A DNA stretch of 30,025 nt, taken from positions 1 to 30,025 of the forward strand of contig CABREZ010000004.1 of NCBI GenBank assembly GCA_902470035.1. Reading direction: 5' to 3'. The position numbers were made by a program, and so were the translations under genes. The notes below the pieces were generated by a model, which saw nothing but the letters and a program-made list of their open reading frames with translations, did not search any database and was not told where the DNA came from. Below are positions 14,771 through 22,677 of the stretch, piece by piece; position 1 is the stretch's first letter; the number at the start of each line of letters is the position of its first letter. This DNA comes from an uncultured Streptococcus sp. GTDB lineage: Bacteria; Bacillota; Bacilli; Lactobacillales; Streptococcaceae.

Positions 14771-15771
14771 GTGTATGATCAAAACAGTCCAAACAACAAG
14801 TGGTCACAAGAAACGTTTCAACGTATCAGTGAACTGGAGAAATTAGAACAATATCAAGCTAAGTTGCTAATTATGAAGGAACAAATGAAGAATAATCTTC
14901 ATTGGAGAAACGCCACTATTCTTGGTGGTATTCTAGCTTTTCTCTCCTTTCAACTTGTTAGATGGCGAGCAGCGATTGTTATCATTCTTCTTGTAGTGGT
15001 GTTTTATTATTTACCGGCATACAAAAAACGAAAAGCCTTATTCGGAGATCAGGTTCGATCCAATGAAGAGATTTATATTACAGATTTTCTTTGTCCCATC
15101 CTGAAAGAAGTTTTTCCTCAAGCGGAGCTAACTCTGACAGCTGACTACCCAATGAATGTCCTGCAGGTCATTAGTCCGAGATCGACTAAGTTTGATCTCT
15201 TTCATCAATTGTCTTTCCATGATGAAAAGAATCTCGTAGTAGCCAATCTCTATGCTTATCACATTGAGACGCGAACCGAAAGAGACTCTAGTGGGAAACT
15301 CATACGGTCAGAGAAGAAGTTGAAGATTTTGCTGGTCAGATTTTCTCTTTAAAATCTCCAATCTCATTTCCAGGGCACTTGAGAGTTGTTCCAACCAAGA
15401 AATCTTTCTTTTTAAAAAGAGAAGTCAAAGGAGCCTATCCAGGTGCTGGACCTAATGAAGTCCAAATCGAAACAGAAGATATCCAAAACAATGAAAACTA
15501 CAATATCTATTGTACAGATGAACTTGCGGCTCGAAAATTCTTAAAACCTAAGATACTAGAATGGTTTGATCAGCAAATTTCTCAGAATGCTATGTGTGTG
15601 TATTTAGTCCAAGATACACTTTATATTTCCTTATATACTAACCGCTACCTTTTCCCAACCCCAAATAGAAAAGAGGCAATCGAAAGTCTGTCGATTGCTG
15701 CAGAGTATCAAAAGCTCTGTAGGGAGATTGATCTCATTGATGAATTAACCAATATTTTTAAAGGAGAATAA
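14771..15771 (+). pseudogene. DUF3137 family membrane protein gene with a frameshift
   Basis: Two adjacent frames together make one DUF3137-like protein of about 333 residues. The first part (to 15352) has an N-terminal helical segment and two membrane helices (residues about 48-60 and 65-80) and ends abruptly. The second, in the -1 frame, continues as EEVEDFAGQIFSLKSPISF, PGHLRVVPTKK, ending at TAA 15769-15771. The shift lies around 15290-15325; restoring one base gives a length divisible by three. I chose GTG 14771 as the start, 9 nt after Shine-Dalgarno AAAGGAG; ATG 14762 touches the Shine-Dalgarno. The gene is followed 2 bp later by lemA, its usual partner. The frameshift may be a real mutation or a sequencing error. 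Confidence 0.8.
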
Positions 15772-15773
15772 CT

Positions 15774-16328
15774 ATGTCAGGTTTATTGATTGCCCTTATT
15801 GTTTTTGCTTTAGTAGTTGTTATGTGGTTTATCGGAGAAAGCAATCGATTGAACCGTTATCAAGTCATGATTGAAGAATCAAAGAGAACGGTCGATATCA
15901 CCTTGGTTAAACGTTACGATACGATTTCGGAAATGTTGAAGGTCGCTAAGGCTTATGCCAAACATGAGGAGAAAGTCTTTAGTGAATTGGTAGCCCTTCG
16001 CCAAGGTGCTTCTATTCAAGAATCCAACCAAGTTATTTCCAATCAAAATGATGTTTTGGCCCAAATCCGAGCAGTGGGTGAGAATTATCCAGAGCTCTTG
16101 TCTTCTAATCAATTCTTGGCCTTGCAAAAAGAAATTGCAGACGAAAATGAAGATTTGGCGGCTTCTAAACGCATTGTCAATAGCAATATTAGTCAAATCA
16201 ACCAAGCCATTGTAACCTTCCCAACTTCAATAGTTGCAGGTATCAAAGGTATGCAACAGGTCCAGTTCCTATTGGAAGATACTCAAGGTAAGAAGGATTT
16301 GAATGATTTGGATTATGAGATCCATTAA
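15774..16328 (+). CDS. lemA: LemA family protein
   Basis: A 184-residue protein with an N-terminal membrane helix (LLIALIVFALVVVMWFIG, about 4-21) followed by a long helical, coiled-coil-like domain. The LemA signature is NRYQVMIEESKRTVDITLVKRYDTI (about 27-51), here including the conserved L-KRYD-I core, with a later FPTSIVAGIKGM segment near the end. LemA proteins are of uncertain function; they are often next to DUF3137 or TPM-domain proteins. Shine-Dalgarno AAAGGAG overlaps the end of the DUF3137 gene, giving coupled translation. If the upstream frameshift is real, lemA expression could be affected through lost coupling. Confidence 0.92.
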   Translation: MSGLLIALIVFALVVVMWFIGESNRLNRYQVMIEESKRTVDITLVKRYDTISEMLKVAKAYAKHEEKVFSELVALRQGASIQESNQVISNQNDVLAQIRAVGENYPELLSSNQFLALQKEIADENEDLAASKRIVNSNISQINQAIVTFPTSIVAGIKGMQQVQFLLEDTQGKKDLNDLDYEIH

Positions 16329-16361
16329 TTTTTATAAAATGCTATTTTATATCTAGAAACT

Positions 16362-16386
16362 ATCCCGGTCTTAGATCGGGATTTTT
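16362..16386 (+). terminator. Terminator of the DUF3137-lemA operon
   Basis: ATCCCGGTC and GATCGGGAT form a 9-bp stem (one G-U) around TTA, followed by a short T run. Confidence 0.88.
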
Positions 16387-16409
16387 GTTTTTATAAATGC
16401 AAAATACGC

Positions 16410-16438
16410 TTTTCATTTACCTGGAAAAATAGTATAAT
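16410..16438 (+). promoter_or_regulatory. Promoter of asd
   Basis: -35 TTTTCA (16410-16415), 17 bp, -10 TATAAT (16433-16438). The leader is only about 40 nt, too short for a lysine riboswitch, and I see none. Confidence 0.65.
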
Positions 16439-16484
16439 AGATGAAATTCACAAATTTTTAGAAAATTCCGAAAGAGGTTTTATT

Positions 16485-17561
16485 ATGGGATATACAGTTG
16501 CTGTTGTCGGTGCGACAGGTGCCGTTGGTGCACAAATGATTAAAATGTTGGAAGAATCAAGTCTTCCAATAGATAAGATTCGCTATCTTGCATCTGCGCG
16601 TTCAGCAGGGAAAGTCTTGCAATTCAAAGGGCAAGACGTGACCATTGAAGAAACTACTGAAAATGCTTTTGAAGGGGTAGATATCGCTCTCTTCTCAGCT
16701 GGTGGTTCTACTTCTGCAAAATACGCACCATATGCAGTTAAAGCTGGTGCGGTCGTAGTAGATAACACTTCTTATTTCCGTCAAAATCCAGATGTACCAT
16801 TGGTTGTTCCTGAGGTAAATGCACATGCGCTTGATGCTCATAATGGGATTATCGCCTGTCCAAACTGTTCAACGATCCAAATGATGGTAGCTCTTGAGCC
16901 TGTTCGTCAGAAATGGGGCTTGGACCGGATCATCGTTTCTACTTACCAAGCTGTCTCAGGTGCTGGTATGGGTGCTATTCTTGAAACCCAACGTGAATTG
17001 CGTGAAGTATTGAATGACGGCGTGGCTCCACGTGATTTACATGCGGAAATATTACCTTCAGGTGGCGATAAGAAACATTATCCAATCGCCTTCAACGCTC
17101 TTCCACAAATCGACGTCTTCACTGACAATGACTACACTTACGAAGAAATGAAGATGACCAATGAAACCAAGAAAATCATGGAAGACGATAGCATCGCCGT
17201 TTCTGCAACTTGTGTGCGTATCCCTGTCTTGTCAGCTCACTCAGAGTCTGTCTACATCGAGACCAAGGAAGTAGCTCCAATCGAAGAAGTGAAAGCGGCC
17301 ATTGCTGCCTTCCCAGGTGCTGTCTTGGAAGATGATGTTGCTCATCAAGTATACCCACAAGCGATTAATGCTGTCGGTTCTCGCGATACCTTTGTTGGTC
17401 GTATCCGTAAAGACTTGGATGCTGAAAAAGGGATCCATATGTGGGTTGTTTCCGATAACCTTCTTAAAGGGGCTGCTTGGAACTCAGTGCAAATCGCAGA
17501 AACTCTTCACGAACGTGGATTGGTACGCCCAACAACTGAGTTGAAGTTTGAGTTGAAATAA
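16485..17561 (+). CDS. asd: Aspartate-semialdehyde dehydrogenase
   Basis: Reduces aspartyl phosphate to aspartate semialdehyde with NADPH, the branch point to lysine/diaminopimelate, threonine and methionine. The 358 residues include the N-terminal Rossmann motif VVGATGAVG (7-15), the catalytic Cys in CPNCSTIQM (C128), SGAGMGA and the C-terminal His-containing region of the family. Shine-Dalgarno GAGG (AAAGAGG) precedes ATG 16485. It has its own promoter and is followed by a hairpin before dapA, the next enzyme of lysine synthesis. The small RNA at 14509 may be related to this gene in other species. Confidence 0.96.
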   Translation: MGYTVAVVGATGAVGAQMIKMLEESSLPIDKIRYLASARSAGKVLQFKGQDVTIEETTENAFEGVDIALFSAGGSTSAKYAPYAVKAGAVVVDNTSYFRQNPDVPLVVPEVNAHALDAHNGIIACPNCSTIQMMVALEPVRQKWGLDRIIVSTYQAVSGAGMGAILETQRELREVLNDGVAPRDLHAEILPSGGDKKHYPIAFNALPQIDVFTDNDYTYEEMKMTNETKKIMEDDSIAVSATCVRIPVLSAHSESVYIETKEVAPIEEVKAAIAAFPGAVLEDDVAHQVYPQAINAVGSRDTFVGRIRKDLDAEKGIHMWVVSDNLLKGAAWNSVQIAETLHERGLVRPTTELKFELK

Positions 17562-17586
17562 TTCTATAACTGAATAATATGTAATG

Positions 17587-17620
17587 GGGACAGTCATCAA
17601 CTTTTGGTGCTGTCCCTCTT
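17587..17620 (+). terminator. Hairpin between asd and dapA
   Basis: GGGACAG/CTGTCCC with inner CATCA/TGGTG forms a 12-bp stem with one bulge. The tail is TCTTCCC, not a proper T run, so read-through into dapA is likely; no promoter is obvious between the hairpin and dapA. Confidence 0.55.
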
Positions 17621-17649
17621 CCCTATGATTGAATCGAGAAGGAGCATCA

Positions 17650-18585
17650 ATGTCTTATCAAGATTTAAAAGATTGTAAAATGATTACCGCCTTTATCACC
17701 CCCTTTCATGAAGATGGCTCGATCAACTTTGAGGCCATTCCGCCCTTAATTGAGCATTTACTAGCCCATCACACAGATGGAATTCTCTTAGCTGGTACCA
17801 CGGCTGAAAGTCCAACTCTGACACACGATGAAGAGCTCTTATTATTTGCTGCAGTTCAAAAGGTGGTGAACGGACGTGTTCCTTTGATTGCTGGTGTCGG
17901 GACCAATGAAACCCGAGATTCCATTGAGTTTGTCAAGGAAGTCGACCAATTTGGTGGTTTTGCTGCTGGTTTGGCCATTGTTCCTTATTACAACAAACCT
18001 TCTCAAGAAGGTATGTACCAGCATTTTAAGGCTATAGCGGACGCTTCTAACTTGCCAATTATTATTTACAATATTCCTGGGCGCGTGGTTGTTGAAATGA
18101 CACCTGAAACCATGCTTCGATTAGCAGAGCATCCAAACATCATCGGGGTCAAAGAATGTACGACTCTTGCCAATATGGCTTACTTAATTGAGCATAAGCC
18201 AGAGGAGTTTCTCATCTATACAGGGGAAGACGGGGATGCTTTCCACGCTATGAATCTTGGAGCAGACGGTGTGATTTCAGTAGCATCTCATACGAATGGT
18301 GATGAAATGCACGAAATGTTCCAAGCTATTGAGAATAATGATATTAAAAAGGCAGCGGCTATCCAGCGCCAATTTATCCCTAAAGTCAATGCTCTCTTCT
18401 CTTATCCAAGCCCAGCTCCTGTCAAAGCAGTCTTGAACTATATGGGCTTTGAAGCAGGTCCAACCCGTCTGCTATTGGTGCCAGCACCCGCTGAGGAAGC
18501 TAAGCGCATCATCAAGGTTGTAGTGGATGGAGATTACCATGCGACCAAAGAAATCATTACGGGAGTTCTTCGTCCGGATTATTGA
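17650..18585 (+). CDS. dapA: 4-hydroxy-tetrahydrodipicolinate synthase
   Basis: Condenses pyruvate with aspartate semialdehyde, the first committed step to diaminopimelate and lysine. The 311 residues form the DapA TIM barrel with GTTAESPTL (T50/T51), Y140 in IIIYNIPGR with R145, and the Schiff-base lysine K168 in GVKECTTLANM. ATG 17650 is preceded by Shine-Dalgarno AAGGAG at 6 nt; the upstream in-frame ATG at 17629 would lie before it and is rejected. Adjacent asd supplies its substrate. In streptococci the product goes into lysine for peptidoglycan cross-bridges. Confidence 0.96.
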   Translation: MSYQDLKDCKMITAFITPFHEDGSINFEAIPPLIEHLLAHHTDGILLAGTTAESPTLTHDEELLLFAAVQKVVNGRVPLIAGVGTNETRDSIEFVKEVDQFGGFAAGLAIVPYYNKPSQEGMYQHFKAIADASNLPIIIYNIPGRVVVEMTPETMLRLAEHPNIIGVKECTTLANMAYLIEHKPEEFLIYTGEDGDAFHAMNLGADGVISVASHTNGDEMHEMFQAIENNDIKKAAAIQRQFIPKVNALFSYPSPAPVKAVLNYMGFEAGPTRLLLVPAPAEEAKRIIKVVVDGDYHATKEIITGVLRPDY

Positions 18586-18597
18586 TGTCTTAGATTC

Positions 18598-18626
18598 TTG
18601 ACAAATCCCCTATTTATTTAGATAAT
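18598..18626 (+). promoter_or_regulatory. Promoter of the ATP-cone gene
   Basis: -35 TTGACA (18598-18603), exactly 17 bp, -10 GATAAT (18621-18626). It is close to consensus and places the start about 24 nt before the ATG. No terminator for dapA lies upstream, so read-through may add to it. Confidence 0.75.
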
Positions 18627-18656
18627 AGAAGTATATTGATGATCAAGGAGAATAAG

Positions 18657-18995
18657 ATGGAAGTCATTAAACGTAGTGGTGAAGTTGTAGAATTTGACCC
18701 AGATAAAATCTATCAAGCTGTTTTGAAGGCAGCACAAACAGTCTATGTCTTGACGGATGATCTTCGCCAAAACTTGGCGCAAGTGACCAAGAAAGTTGTG
18801 ATGGATTTGGAAGAAGCTAAAGTGGAACGTGCGACGATCAGCATGATCCAGTCAATGGTTGAGCACCGCTTACTTGGTGCTGGTTATATTACCATTGCTG
18901 AACACTATATTTCTTATCGTTTGCAACGAGATTTGGAACGAAGTGGTTATGGTGATCACATTGCTGTTCACTTGCATTTTGAGCAAATTCGCTAA
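18657..18995 (+). CDS. Solitary ATP-cone domain protein
   Basis: A 112-residue protein that is nearly all ATP-cone. It begins MEVIKRSGEVVEFDPDKIYQ, the usual nucleotide-binding start of the domain in ribonucleotide reductases and NrdR, and continues to residue about 95. No zinc ribbon of the NrdR kind precedes it and no reductase domain follows, so it cannot bind DNA as NrdR does or catalyse reduction. It might sense ATP/dATP and act on a partner protein (inference). ATG 18657 has Shine-Dalgarno AAGGAG at 6 nt; the in-frame ATG at 18636 lies before it. It has its own strong promoter and terminator. I know of annotated streptococcal homologues but no defined role. Confidence 0.85.
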   Translation: MEVIKRSGEVVEFDPDKIYQAVLKAAQTVYVLTDDLRQNLAQVTKKVVMDLEEAKVERATISMIQSMVEHRLLGAGYITIAEHYISYRLQRDLERSGYGDHIAVHLHFEQIR

Positions 18996-19001
18996 AAAAG
19001 G

Positions 19002-19030
19002 AACGAAGTTACGGATGTAGCTTCGTTTTT
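19002..19030 (+). terminator. Terminator of the ATP-cone gene
   Basis: AACGAAGTTAC and GTAGCTTCGTT pair over 11 bp (one G-U) around GGAT, followed by T residues. Confidence 0.9.
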
Positions 19031-19077
19031 CAATGGCAAAAATGGGAAGCAGTTTTAAAAGAAAATACTATATTTCA

Positions 19078-19086
19078 TGGTATAAT
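19078..19086 (+). promoter_or_regulatory. Extended -10 promoter of rbgA-rnhB
   Basis: TGGTATAAT, with no good -35 hexamer. The predicted start is near 19093, about 27 nt before the rbgA ATG. Confidence 0.6.
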
Positions 19087-19119
19087 AGATAGGATTGAAT
19101 GTTGAAAGGATTTCATATC

Positions 19120-19971
19120 ATGGCGATTATTCAATGGTTTCCTGGACATATGTCCAAAGCTAGAAGACAAGTACAAGAAAATATTAAATTTGTGGATTTT
19201 GTGACGGTTTTGGTGGACGCGCGTTTGCCTCTATCAAGTCAAAATCCTATGTTAACAAAAATTGTTGGCGACAAGCCTAAGTTGATGATTCTGAACAAGG
19301 TAGACTTGGCTGATCCTGTCGCCACAAAAGAGTGGCAGGAGTATTTTGAGTCACAAGGAATCAAAACTTTGGCTATTAACTCCAAAGAGCAATCTACGGT
19401 TAAGAAGGTCACAGATGCTGCTAAGTCTTTGATGGCCGATAAAATTGCCCGTCAGAAGGAACGAGGGATTCAAATCGAAACCCTTCGGACCATGATTATT
19501 GGGATTCCCAATGCTGGGAAATCAACGCTGATGAACCGCTTAGCAGGGAAAAAGATTGCTGTTGTTGGTAATAAACCAGGGGTAACCAAGGGGCAACAAT
19601 GGTTGAAAACGAATAAGGATCTTGAAATCTTGGATACACCGGGGATTCTTTGGCCGAAATTTGAAGATGAAGATGTAGCTCTAAAATTAGCTTTAACGGG
19701 TGCCATTAAGGATCAGTTATTGCCAATGGATGAGGTGACTATTTTTGGTCTGGAGTATTTTAAATCTCACTACCCAAAAGAGTTGCAAGAACGCTATAAG
19801 CAAATGAATTTGGAACAGGAAGCACCGGAAATCATCATAGAGATGACCCAACGCTTAGGTTTCCGAGATGATTACGATCGCTTTTACAGCTTGTTTGTCA
19901 AGGATGTACGAGATGGTCGTTTGGGTCGCTATACCCTTGATCGTGTAGGTGAAGTGGATGCCAACGATTAA
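19120..19971 (+). CDS. rbgA: Ribosome biogenesis GTPase RbgA (YlqF)
   Basis: A circularly permuted GTPase needed for late 50S ribosomal subunit assembly. The 283 residues begin MAIIQWFPGHMSKARRQ, the RbgA hallmark. The GTPase motifs appear in permuted order: G4 NKVDLAD (59-65) before G1 GIPNAGKST (128-136), then G2 in KPGVTKG and G3 DTPGILW. The C-terminal part is the family RNA-binding domain. ATG 19120 follows Shine-Dalgarno AAAGGA; the in-frame ATG at 19099 would place that site inside the gene and is rejected. It overlaps rnhB by 14 bp, a pairing common in Firmicutes. Confidence 0.95.
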   Translation: MAIIQWFPGHMSKARRQVQENIKFVDFVTVLVDARLPLSSQNPMLTKIVGDKPKLMILNKVDLADPVATKEWQEYFESQGIKTLAINSKEQSTVKKVTDAAKSLMADKIARQKERGIQIETLRTMIIGIPNAGKSTLMNRLAGKKIAVVGNKPGVTKGQQWLKTNKDLEILDTPGILWPKFEDEDVALKLALTGAIKDQLLPMDEVTIFGLEYFKSHYPKELQERYKQMNLEQEAPEIIIEMTQRLGFRDDYDRFYSLFVKDVRDGRLGRYTLDRVGEVDAND

Positions 19972-20728
19972 AGAAATCAAAGAGTGTTTGACAACGATTG
20001 ATAGGCTGGATCATCCCTTGTTTGAAGAGTTGATTGCCGATGGTCGAGCAGGTGTTCAGGCTGCTATTAGTAAACGAAAACGCGAACTCCAAAAGCAAGT
20101 TGAGGAAGACCTGCGTTTGGAAAAAATGTTAGCCTATGAAAAAGAGCTCTATGCTCAAGGGATTCAACTCATTGCAGGAGTAGATGAAGTAGGGCGAGGC
20201 CCTTTGGCTGGTCCTGTCGTCGCTGCAGCCGTTATTTTGCCTGAAAATTGTAAGATCCTAGGTTTGAATGATAGCAAGAAAATCCCTAAATCGAAGCATC
20301 AAGCTATTTACCAAGCAGTTCTAGATCAGGCTCTTTCGGTTGGGATTGGGGTTAAAGATAATCAGGTCATTGATCAGGTCAATATTTATGAAGCAACGAA
20401 ATTAGCCATGTTAGAGGCTATTCAAGAATTGGACCAACAGCCTCAACATCTCTTGATCGATGCTATGAAATTAGATGTTCCTATTTCACAGACTTCCATT
20501 ATTAAAGGAGATGCTAATTCCCTGTCTATCGCGGCAGCTTCTATTGTGGCGAAGGTGACACGGGATCAGATGATGGCGGAATATGACCAAGAGTATCCAG
20601 GTTATGATTTTGCTCAGAATGCGGGGTATGGGACAAGCAATCATCTTGAGGGCTTGGAAAAACATGGGGTCACCCCTATCCATCGCCGAAGCTTCGAACC
20701 CATTAAATCCATGACAGATGTTTACTAG
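19958..20728 (+). CDS. rnhB: Ribonuclease HII
   Basis: Cuts RNA in RNA-DNA hybrids, including single ribonucleotides in DNA. The 256 residues contain the type 2 signature LIAGVDEVGRGPLAGPVVAA with catalytic D76 and E77, GLNDSKKIPKSK, and the third acidic residue in LLIDAMKLD (about 168), followed by SLSIAAASIVAKVTRD and the C-terminal HRRSFEPIK. The N-terminal 70 residues are the usual Firmicutes extension. I chose ATG 19958 (MPTIKEIKE) by similarity to streptococcal RNase HII; the GTG at 19949 is an alternative. Translation is coupled to rbgA. Confidence 0.95.
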   Translation: MPTIKEIKECLTTIDRLDHPLFEELIADGRAGVQAAISKRKRELQKQVEEDLRLEKMLAYEKELYAQGIQLIAGVDEVGRGPLAGPVVAAAVILPENCKILGLNDSKKIPKSKHQAIYQAVLDQALSVGIGVKDNQVIDQVNIYEATKLAMLEAIQELDQQPQHLLIDAMKLDVPISQTSIIKGDANSLSIAAASIVAKVTRDQMMAEYDQEYPGYDFAQNAGYGTSNHLEGLEKHGVTPIHRRSFEPIKSMTDVY

Positions 20729-20739
20729 GGGGGAAGGAA

Positions 20740-21666
20740 ATGCTCTTAGCCTTTGACATTGGAGGAACCTTTATTAAATATGCCTTAGTGGATGAAGCCT
20801 ATCAGGTGAGTGATTCCTCTAAAGTTCCGACACCAGCTACTATCGAGGAATTCTGGGAAGCTCTCGAGCGCGTGATTTGTTCGTTCCAAAATCGAATGAC
20901 TGGGATTGCCATCTCTTGTCCGGGTGAAATCAATAGTCGCCTTGGTTTTGTCTTTAAAGGTGGCCTCATCCCTTATTTAAGGAATATTCCTTTAGCTTCT
21001 CGTTTAAACAAGGCGTTTCAAGTCCCAGTGACCGTCCTCAACGATGGGGATGCTGCAGGTTTGGCGGAAGCTCGAATTGGGAACCTCCAGGATTGTGGCT
21101 GTGGAGCCACCTTTGTTTTAGGGACTGGAGTAGGATTATCCTTGACTTCCAATGGTTCCTTAATTTCCACCTGGAATCTCAAGGATTATCTTCTTTGGCC
21201 GACCTTAGGTGAAACGCAAGCAAATTCAAAACAAAAGCAATATCAGACCGAGATTTTGAAACATGGGATTTCCAGTTTGGTTCAAAATTCAGGCTCTGCA
21301 GTTAATTTTGTGGCTAATGCTAGTCAGCTCTTAGAATTACCAGAAGAAGATGGGGCTCAAGTTTTTGAAGTCCTTGAAGCCGGTCATCATGAGGAATTGC
21401 AAGACTTATTTGCTTCTTATTGTCGGGAAATTGCGATCCTAACCTATAACCTTCAGTCTTTGGTTCGGCTTGAAAAAGTAACGATTGGTGGGGGAATTAG
21501 TAGTCAATCCCTTCTTTTAGAAGAGATCAACCATCAGTATAAAAGCCTGATGGATGAAAGTGGGGAGCAACGATTTTCTTTAGTGGAGATCCAAGCAGCT
21601 CGTTACCACAACTCCAGTAATCTTTTAGGGGCAGTTTGTTATTTTAACATCTTAGAAAATCATTAA
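20740..21666 (+). CDS. ROK family sugar kinase-like protein
   Basis: A 308-residue protein of the ROK (repressor, ORF, kinase) family. Visible are the N-terminal phosphate-1 motif AFDIGGTFIKYALVD (4-18), the catalytic Asp region VLNDGDAAGLAEA, and the phosphate-2 segment FVLGTGVGLSL. The ROK zinc-binding CxCGxxGCxE motif is not evident, although CGCG occurs near residue 125. No DNA-binding domain is present, so it is a kinase rather than a repressor. The substrate is unknown; hexoses or N-acetylated sugars are typical. It starts 11 bp after rnhB with Shine-Dalgarno GGGGGAAGGAA, so it is the third gene of the rbgA transcript. Confidence 0.87.
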   Translation: MLLAFDIGGTFIKYALVDEAYQVSDSSKVPTPATIEEFWEALERVICSFQNRMTGIAISCPGEINSRLGFVFKGGLIPYLRNIPLASRLNKAFQVPVTVLNDGDAAGLAEARIGNLQDCGCGATFVLGTGVGLSLTSNGSLISTWNLKDYLLWPTLGETQANSKQKQYQTEILKHGISSLVQNSGSAVNFVANASQLLELPEEDGAQVFEVLEAGHHEELQDLFASYCREIAILTYNLQSLVRLEKVTIGGGISSQSLLLEEINHQYKSLMDESGEQRFSLVEIQAARYHNSSNLLGAVCYFNILENH

Positions 21667-21692
21667 AAAGTTCTATTTTTAGAGCTTTTTTT
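21665..21692 (+). terminator. Terminator of rbgA-rnhB-ROK
   Basis: AAAAAGTTCTA and TAGAGCTTTTT form an 11-bp stem (one G-U) around TTTT, starting in the stop codon of the ROK gene, then further T. Confidence 0.85.
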
Positions 21693-21701
21693 GTTTTCTT
21701 T

Positions 21702-21709
21702 TACGAATA
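21702..21709 (+). promoter_or_regulatory. cin-box (SigX/ComX promoter element) of dprA
   Basis: TACGAATA, the exact combox recognised by the alternative sigma factor of streptococcal competence, lies 33 bp before the dprA ATG. This places dprA among the late competence genes, as known in S. pneumoniae. Confidence 0.88.
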
Positions 21710-21742
21710 TTATAAATAGATAGTAGAAAATGAGGTTTACGA

Positions 21743-22585
21743 ATGAACAAATATGAACTTTATAAATTAAAGGTTGCTGGCCTGTCTAATCTACAGGTTT
21801 TTAACATTGTCAATTACTGGGAAATGAATGGGGAGTGGCCCTCTTTAGAATTAATGGCAAAAATTGCAGGTTGTCGCAATCAAACACTATTTGTGGAACG
21901 GTACATTCGGATTGATGACAAGGTCTTAAGAGAAGAGTTCAAGGAGTTTGATTCGATCTCCATTATGGATCCAGAATATCCTGAAGAACTTCTCTGGATG
22001 CATAACCCACCTGTTTTATTGTTTTACTCTGGCAATATTGACCTTCTTAAACATCCAAAAATAGCAGTCGTGGGGAGTAGATCCTGCAGCCGCACAGGGA
22101 TTCAATCTGTCGAAAAAATCATTAACGAATTAAACAACGAATTGATTGTGGTGAGTGGGTTAGCCAAGGGGATTGATGCAGCGGCCCATTATGCTGCTAT
22201 TCGGAATGGAGGAAAAACAATCGGGGTGATTGGTACTGGGTTAGATGTCTTCTATCCTAGATCCAATAAACAATTGCAGAAGTACATGAGTGGGAGCCAT
22301 TTAGTTTTAACAGAGTACGGTCCTGGACAAGGTCCTCAAAAGCACCATTTTCCAGAGCGTAATCGGATTATTGCTGGGCTTTCTAGAGCAGTTATTGTAG
22401 CTGAAGCGCGGATGCGGTCTGGAAGTTTGATCACCTGTGAGCGTGCTATGGAAGAAGGGCGGGATGTTTTTGCTATTCCTGGTTCAATCTTGGATGGACG
22501 TTCAGACGGCTGTCATCACCTCATTCAAGAAGGAGCAAAGCTTGTGACCAGTGGAAAAGATGTCTTAGATGAGTTTGAATTTTAA
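21743..22585 (+). CDS. dprA: DNA processing protein DprA
   Basis: Binds incoming single-stranded DNA during transformation, loads RecA and, in pneumococcus, shuts off competence by binding ComE. The 280 residues show a short N-terminal SAM-like part and then the Rossmann DprA domain: KIAVVGSRSCSRTG (about 102-115), VVSGLAKGIDAAAHYAA, GVIGTGLDVFYPRSN, ERNRIIAGLSRAVIV and SGSLITCERAMEEGRDVFAI. It ends soon after and lacks the C-terminal winged-helix domain seen in some other bacteria, as usual for streptococci. A cin-box lies just upstream. A terminator separates it from the ROK gene, so competence induction should be specific to dprA and perhaps topA beyond. Confidence 0.96.
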   Translation: MNKYELYKLKVAGLSNLQVFNIVNYWEMNGEWPSLELMAKIAGCRNQTLFVERYIRIDDKVLREEFKEFDSISIMDPEYPEELLWMHNPPVLLFYSGNIDLLKHPKIAVVGSRSCSRTGIQSVEKIINELNNELIVVSGLAKGIDAAAHYAAIRNGGKTIGVIGTGLDVFYPRSNKQLQKYMSGSHLVLTEYGPGQGPQKHHFPERNRIIAGLSRAVIVAEARMRSGSLITCERAMEEGRDVFAIPGSILDGRSDGCHHLIQEGAKLVTSGKDVLDEFEF

Positions 22586-22615
22586 AATGAGTTTTTCTAT
22601 AGGAGAACTTCACGG

Positions 22616-22644
22616 TTGACATCACGAAAAAAATAGTTTACACT
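22616..22644 (+). promoter_or_regulatory. Promoter of topA
   Basis: -35 TTGACA (22616-22621), 17 bp, -10 TACACT (22639-22644). No terminator for dprA is visible before it, so competence-induced read-through into topA is possible. Confidence 0.7.
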
Positions 22645-22677
22645 CTATGAGGTTTATTACAAAATAGAGGTAAAAAA

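Noticed and set aside
15285..15330. Programmed -1 frameshifting in the DUF3137 gene, since GGGAAAC occurs at 15293-15299
   Set aside because: The heptamer is in the wrong phase: the zero frame reads GGG AAA CTC, not G GGA AAC. No clear stimulatory structure follows. A one-base loss or sequencing error is simpler.
15379..15771. Separate small gene starting with TTG
   Set aside because: It has no Shine-Dalgarno, and the same frame continues upstream with DUF3137-like sequence (FAGQIFSLKSPISFPGH). It is the second half of the frameshifted gene.
16439..16484. Lysine riboswitch in front of asd
   Set aside because: The leader is only about 40 nt with no structure; far too short for the L-box.
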